A stretch of DNA of 8,754 nucleotides. Source: Pseudomonadota bacterium (GTDB lineage Bacteria; Pseudomonadota; Alphaproteobacteria; ATCC43930; CGMCC-115725). Under the pieces are notes generated by a model that did not search any database, was not told the DNA's origin, and saw only the letters and a program-made list of their open reading frames with translations. Location: positions 1 to 8,754 of the forward strand of contig JAJYIC010000087.1 in the NCBI GenBank assembly GCA_021790295.1. Direction: 5' to 3'. Shown here piece after piece: positions 6,709 to 8,754 of this stretch. Position numbers and translations under genes: made by a program. Position 1 is the first letter of the stretch, and the number at the start of each line of letters is the position of its first letter.

Positions 6709-7002
6709 ATGCCGACGTTCATGTGCTTTCTCAACTGGACCGACCAGGGCGCGAAAACCGTCAAGGACGCCGTCAAACGATACGAGCAGACGAAAGGGCT
6801 GGTCGCCAAACTCGGCGGAAAGATGCTCGGTGCTTATGTGACGACCGGCCAATACGATGTCGCTCTCACCGTCGAGATGCCGAATGGCGACGCCATGGCG
6901 AAGCTCGTGATCGCGATAACGACGTCGGGAAATGCGCGCACGACGACGGTGCGGGCCTTTCCTCCGGAGGAGTTCTCGAGGCTCGCCGCCGAAGCGCCCT
7001 GA
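6709..7002 (+). CDS. GYD-domain protein
   Basis: A small protein of 97 aa that matches the GYD family in length and pattern. It has an N-terminal strand MPTFMCFLNWTDQG, a helix with KRYEQTKG (23-30), LGGKMLGAYVTTGQYDVALTVEMP (35-58) with the name-giving G-x-YD at 47-50, and a final strand ARTTTVRAF (76-84). The family is expected to form a ferredoxin-like alpha/beta fold related to dimeric alpha-beta barrels. Its biochemical function is not established, so I do not assign one. The start has a good Shine-Dalgarno (GGGAGG, six bases upstream). It is transcribed away from mtnP and towards the flavoprotein gene, so it is probably a single-gene unit. Confidence 0.9.
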   Translation: MPTFMCFLNWTDQGAKTVKDAVKRYEQTKGLVAKLGGKMLGAYVTTGQYDVALTVEMPNGDAMAKLVIAITTSGNARTTTVRAFPPEEFSRLAAEAP

Positions 7003-7005
7003 ACG

Positions 7006-7032
7006 GGAGGACCGCGCCCCGCGCCGTTCTCC
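7006..7032. terminator. GC-rich hairpin between two convergent genes
   Basis: GGAGGAC (7006-7012) pairs with GTTCTCC (7026-7032) with one G-U pair in the plus-strand RNA. An inner CGCG/CGCG (7013-7016, 7020-7023) is separated from it by a two-base bulge. It begins four bases after the GYD stop and 56 bases past the flavoprotein stop on the other strand. There is no T-run on either side, so it is not a classical intrinsic terminator. It may stabilise the 3' end. Confidence 0.3.
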
Positions 7033-7087
7033 TGCCCTGTCGGTAGCCAGACCCGGCGCAGCCCCTGCCCAGAGTGAGAAATGCGGG

Positions 7088-8754
7088 TCAAGACCGATCG
7101 GCAGGATCGGAAAGGCGGGAGAGCGGACCAAGCGCCGCTGCGAAGGCGCTCGCCATCGCTTCAATGCTTTTGCCGGGCGTCAGAGCGTCGCCGATCACCT
7201 CGACCGGCGTTCCGGCGGGCGCAAGACAGGCGATCGCCGCGCCGTTCGCGCGCCGCGCCTGGCGGTAAAGCCGCTCGCGCAAAAGCCTCCCCTTAAAGGC
7301 GCGCCGCAGCAAGCCCGAGCGCCCCGAAAGCGCGAATTTCGCGATCGCTCCGAAAGGCCGGCGAAACCGCGCCCCGGCCGCGACGACGATGCGGTCGTAG
7401 CCGCAAAGAAGAGCGGGGTCGGCCAAAGGATCGACGCCGAAACGGAGCGTCACCCCGGCCTCGCGGCAGGCCCGTTCGAGTTCGCAGACATAGGCGCGGA
7501 TCGGCCCTTCGGCGGCCTTCACTTCCTGAAAGAGCGGCGCTTTGGCGGCAAGAAGGAGGGCCCCTCCGGCCTCCTTTTCGCGTTCGAGAACCGTCACCTT
7601 GTTGCCTTTGGCTACAAGCCCCGCGTAAGTGAGGCCCGCAGGCCCCGCGCCGACGACGCAGATGCGCTCTCCCTTGATCGGGCTTTCTTCGGGAAGCGCG
7701 CTTTCGCGCCCGGCGCGGCCGTTGACGAGGCAGCCTATCCGCGCCCCGCCGCGCATCTCGTTGATGCAGGTGTTGCAGGCGATGCAGCGGCGCACCGCAA
7801 CCCCTTTGCCCGCTTTTGCCGCCCACTCGGGGTCGGCGACATGAGCCCGCCCGAGAGCGATGAAATCGGCTTTTCCCTCTTCGATCGCGGCCATCGCCAC
7901 AGCCGGGTTTCCAAGACGCCCGACGGCGATCACCGGGACCCCCGTGGCCTCCTTGATGCGCCGCGCATGATCGAGAAAAAGCCCTTCGGGATAGCTCATC
8001 GGCGGGATCATCCTCTCGGCCGAAGGCAGGGAACGATAATGACCCGCCGAAACGTGGAGCGCCGCGGGGCCTTCGGCGGCGGCCCAAAGCGCGACCTCGA
8101 TCGCCTCCTCGAAAAGAAGCCCTCCCGGGAAAAAATCCTCGGCGTTCATGCGGAAGATGAAGGGAAGCTCTGGCAGCTCCCTCTTGATGCGGCGCAGGAT
8201 TTCGAGGCCGAAACGGGCGCGGCCGGCAAGGCTGCCGCCATAAGAGTCGGTGCGCCGGTTCTCGAAACCGTTCAAGAATTGCGAGATCAGATAACCGTGG
8301 CAGCCGTGGATCTCGACAAAATCGAAACCGGCTTCAGCGGCTCTTCGCGCCGCTCTAAGATGCGCGGCGATCGTTTCTTCGATCCGCTCCAATGACATCG
8401 CAAGGGGGACGACGGTGGCGTCGGTGACCTCGAAAACCGGGTGAGGGATCGCCGAAGGGGCGATCGGCTCCTCTCCGCAGACGTCTTTGCGCGTGTGTCC
8501 TCCGCCGTGCCCGAGCTGGATCGAGACCGCCGCGCCTTCCCCTTTCAAGGCGGCGACGAGACGTTTGAGACCGGGAAGGAACTTGTCGTCATAAATCGCG
8601 AGTTCGCGCAAGCGGTGCCGCCCTGCGCGCTCGGGGGAAGCCATCTCGACCGTGACGAGGCCGCAACCGCCCTTGGCCCGCGCCAGGTAGTCGGCGACGG
8701 TCGTCTTGGACGCCCCGACGCTCGTGGCGATGTCTCGGATGCCGAGCCCCGACG
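7088..8754 (-). CDS. OYE/2,4-dienoyl-CoA reductase-type flavoprotein with Fe-S motif, N-terminus replaced
   Basis: A NADH:flavin oxidoreductase of the FadH/trimethylamine dehydrogenase type: an FMN TIM barrel, a 4Fe-4S site, then a dinucleotide-binding domain. The substrate is unknown. Numbered from the internal ATG at 8644: VSIQLGHGG (40-48), EIHGCHGYLISQF (111-123) with the His113/His116 pair, NRRTDSYGGS (129-138), FRMNAEDFFPGG (164-174) and GRLGNP...DFIALGRAHVADP (242-272) form the barrel. C287, C290, C293 and C305 form the Fe-S motif (C-x2-C-x2-C-x11-C), and VVGAGPAG (330-337) binds FAD/NAD. The C-terminal part is short and ends in VEVIGDALTPGKSIEAM (481-497). The frame stays open to the window edge, but upstream of about residue -12 it no longer resembles the family: the first barrel strand (NRIVMAP-type, FMN-binding) is missing and an IstA-like helix-turn-helix is there instead. 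Probably a truncated or disrupted gene. Confidence 0.8.
   Translation of the reverse strand, partial: SGLGIRDIATSVGASKTTVADYLARAKGGCGLVTVEMASPERAGRHRLRELAIYDDKFLPGLKRLVAALKGEGAAVSIQLGHGGGHTRKDVCGEEPIAPSAIPHPVFEVTDATVVPLAMSLERIEETIAAHLRAARRAAEAGFDFVEIHGCHGYLISQFLNGFENRRTDSYGGSLAGRARFGLEILRRIKRELPELPFIFRMNAEDFFPGGLLFEEAIEVALWAAAEGPAALHVSAGHYRSLPSAERMIPPMSYPEGLFLDHARRIKEATGVPVIAVGRLGNPAVAMAAIEEGKADFIALGRAHVADPEWAAKAGKGVAVRRCIACNTCINEMRGGARIGCLVNGRAGRESALPEESPIKGERICVVGAGPAGLTYAGLVAKGNKVTVLEREKEAGGALLLAAKAPLFQEVKAAEGPIRAYVCELERACREAGVTLRFGVDPLADPALLCGYDRIVVAAGARFRRPFGAIAKFALSGRSGLLRRAFKGRLLRERLYRQARRANGAAIACLAPAGTPVEVIGDALTPGKSIEAMASAFAAALGPLSRLSDPADRS
8675..8754 (-). mobile_element. istA: IS21-family istA fragment (N-terminal helix-turn-helix) fused in frame to the flavoprotein gene
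   Basis: Read leftward, the last bases of the window encode GLGIRDIATSVGASKTTV followed by ADYLARA. This has the spacing of the helix-turn-helix near the N-terminus of IS21-type IstA transposases (G-L-x-x-R-x-I-A-x-x-V-G-x-S-[KR]-[ST]-T-V-x-x-YL-x-RA). The expected IstA continuation is absent; after YLARAK the frame continues as the oxidoreductase (GGCGLVTVEM). Both families carry a similar Y-x-x-R-A-K-like stretch at this point, so the junction is around 8666-8690. The start of istA and the IS terminus would lie beyond 8754. The assignment rests on recognising the motif, without a database match. Confidence 0.6.

Noticed and set aside
6532..7164. N-terminal extension of mtnP through the GYD gene
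   Set aside because: The frame is open, but the family starts at the GIIGGSG strand just after ATG 6531, which has its own ribosome binding site. The extension would overlap the GYD gene on the other strand.
6932..8395. Long open frame on the plus strand opposite the flavoprotein gene
   Set aside because: It is Arg/Pro/Gly-rich and lacks motifs, whereas the minus strand shows the conserved oxidoreductase barrel, Fe-S cysteines and dinucleotide fold.
8675..8754. Helix-turn-helix as a natural regulatory domain of the flavoprotein
   Set aside because: It replaces, rather than precedes, the FMN-binding first strand of the barrel, and its residue pattern is that of IS21 IstA. A broken or chimeric gene explains this better.

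Overview
This is a GC-rich window (roughly two-thirds G+C by eye). Its gene content and order, prs - rplY (L25/Ctc) - pth - ychF, are typical of Alphaproteobacteria, most likely a member of the Hyphomicrobiales/Rhizobiales. I cannot fix the genus from sequence alone. The window starts inside one gene and stops inside another reading frame, so it may be a whole contig rather than a slice. A contig end at an insertion-sequence fragment is a common assembly break.

Layout. (1) 2-910 +: a putative outer-membrane or periplasmic lipoprotein of unknown function with two copies of one domain, cut at its 5' end. It stops inside a run of four perfect 12-bp repeats. (2) 949-1013: a possible promoter and a strong terminator-like hairpin that ends just before the prs start. 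(3) 1026-4419 +: a housekeeping block of prs (PRPP synthetase), rplY (ribosomal protein L25/Ctc), pth (peptidyl-tRNA hydrolase) and ychF (Obg-family ATPase), linking nucleotide precursor supply to ribosome function and stress. (4) 6531-4457 -: mtnP then mtnA, two consecutive steps of methionine salvage (5'-methylthioadenosine to methylthioribose-1-phosphate to methylthioribulose-1-phosphate). They converge on ychF. (5) 6709-7002 +: a small GYD-domain protein, divergent from mtnP. (6) 7088-8754 -: an Old Yellow Enzyme/2,4-dienoyl-CoA reductase-type flavoprotein with an iron-sulfur motif, convergent with the GYD gene.

The most notable point is at the right edge. The flavoprotein frame is open to the window end, but in place of the family's FMN-binding N-terminus it runs in frame into a helix-turn-helix of the kind found at the N-terminus of IS21-family IstA transposases. 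This looks like a truncated oxidoreductase fused to an istA fragment, or an assembly chimera. Two other small oddities are 12-bp tandem duplications: four copies at the lipoprotein stop codon, and two in-frame copies in mtnP. No tRNA, rRNA, CRISPR array or clear new multi-gene system was seen.
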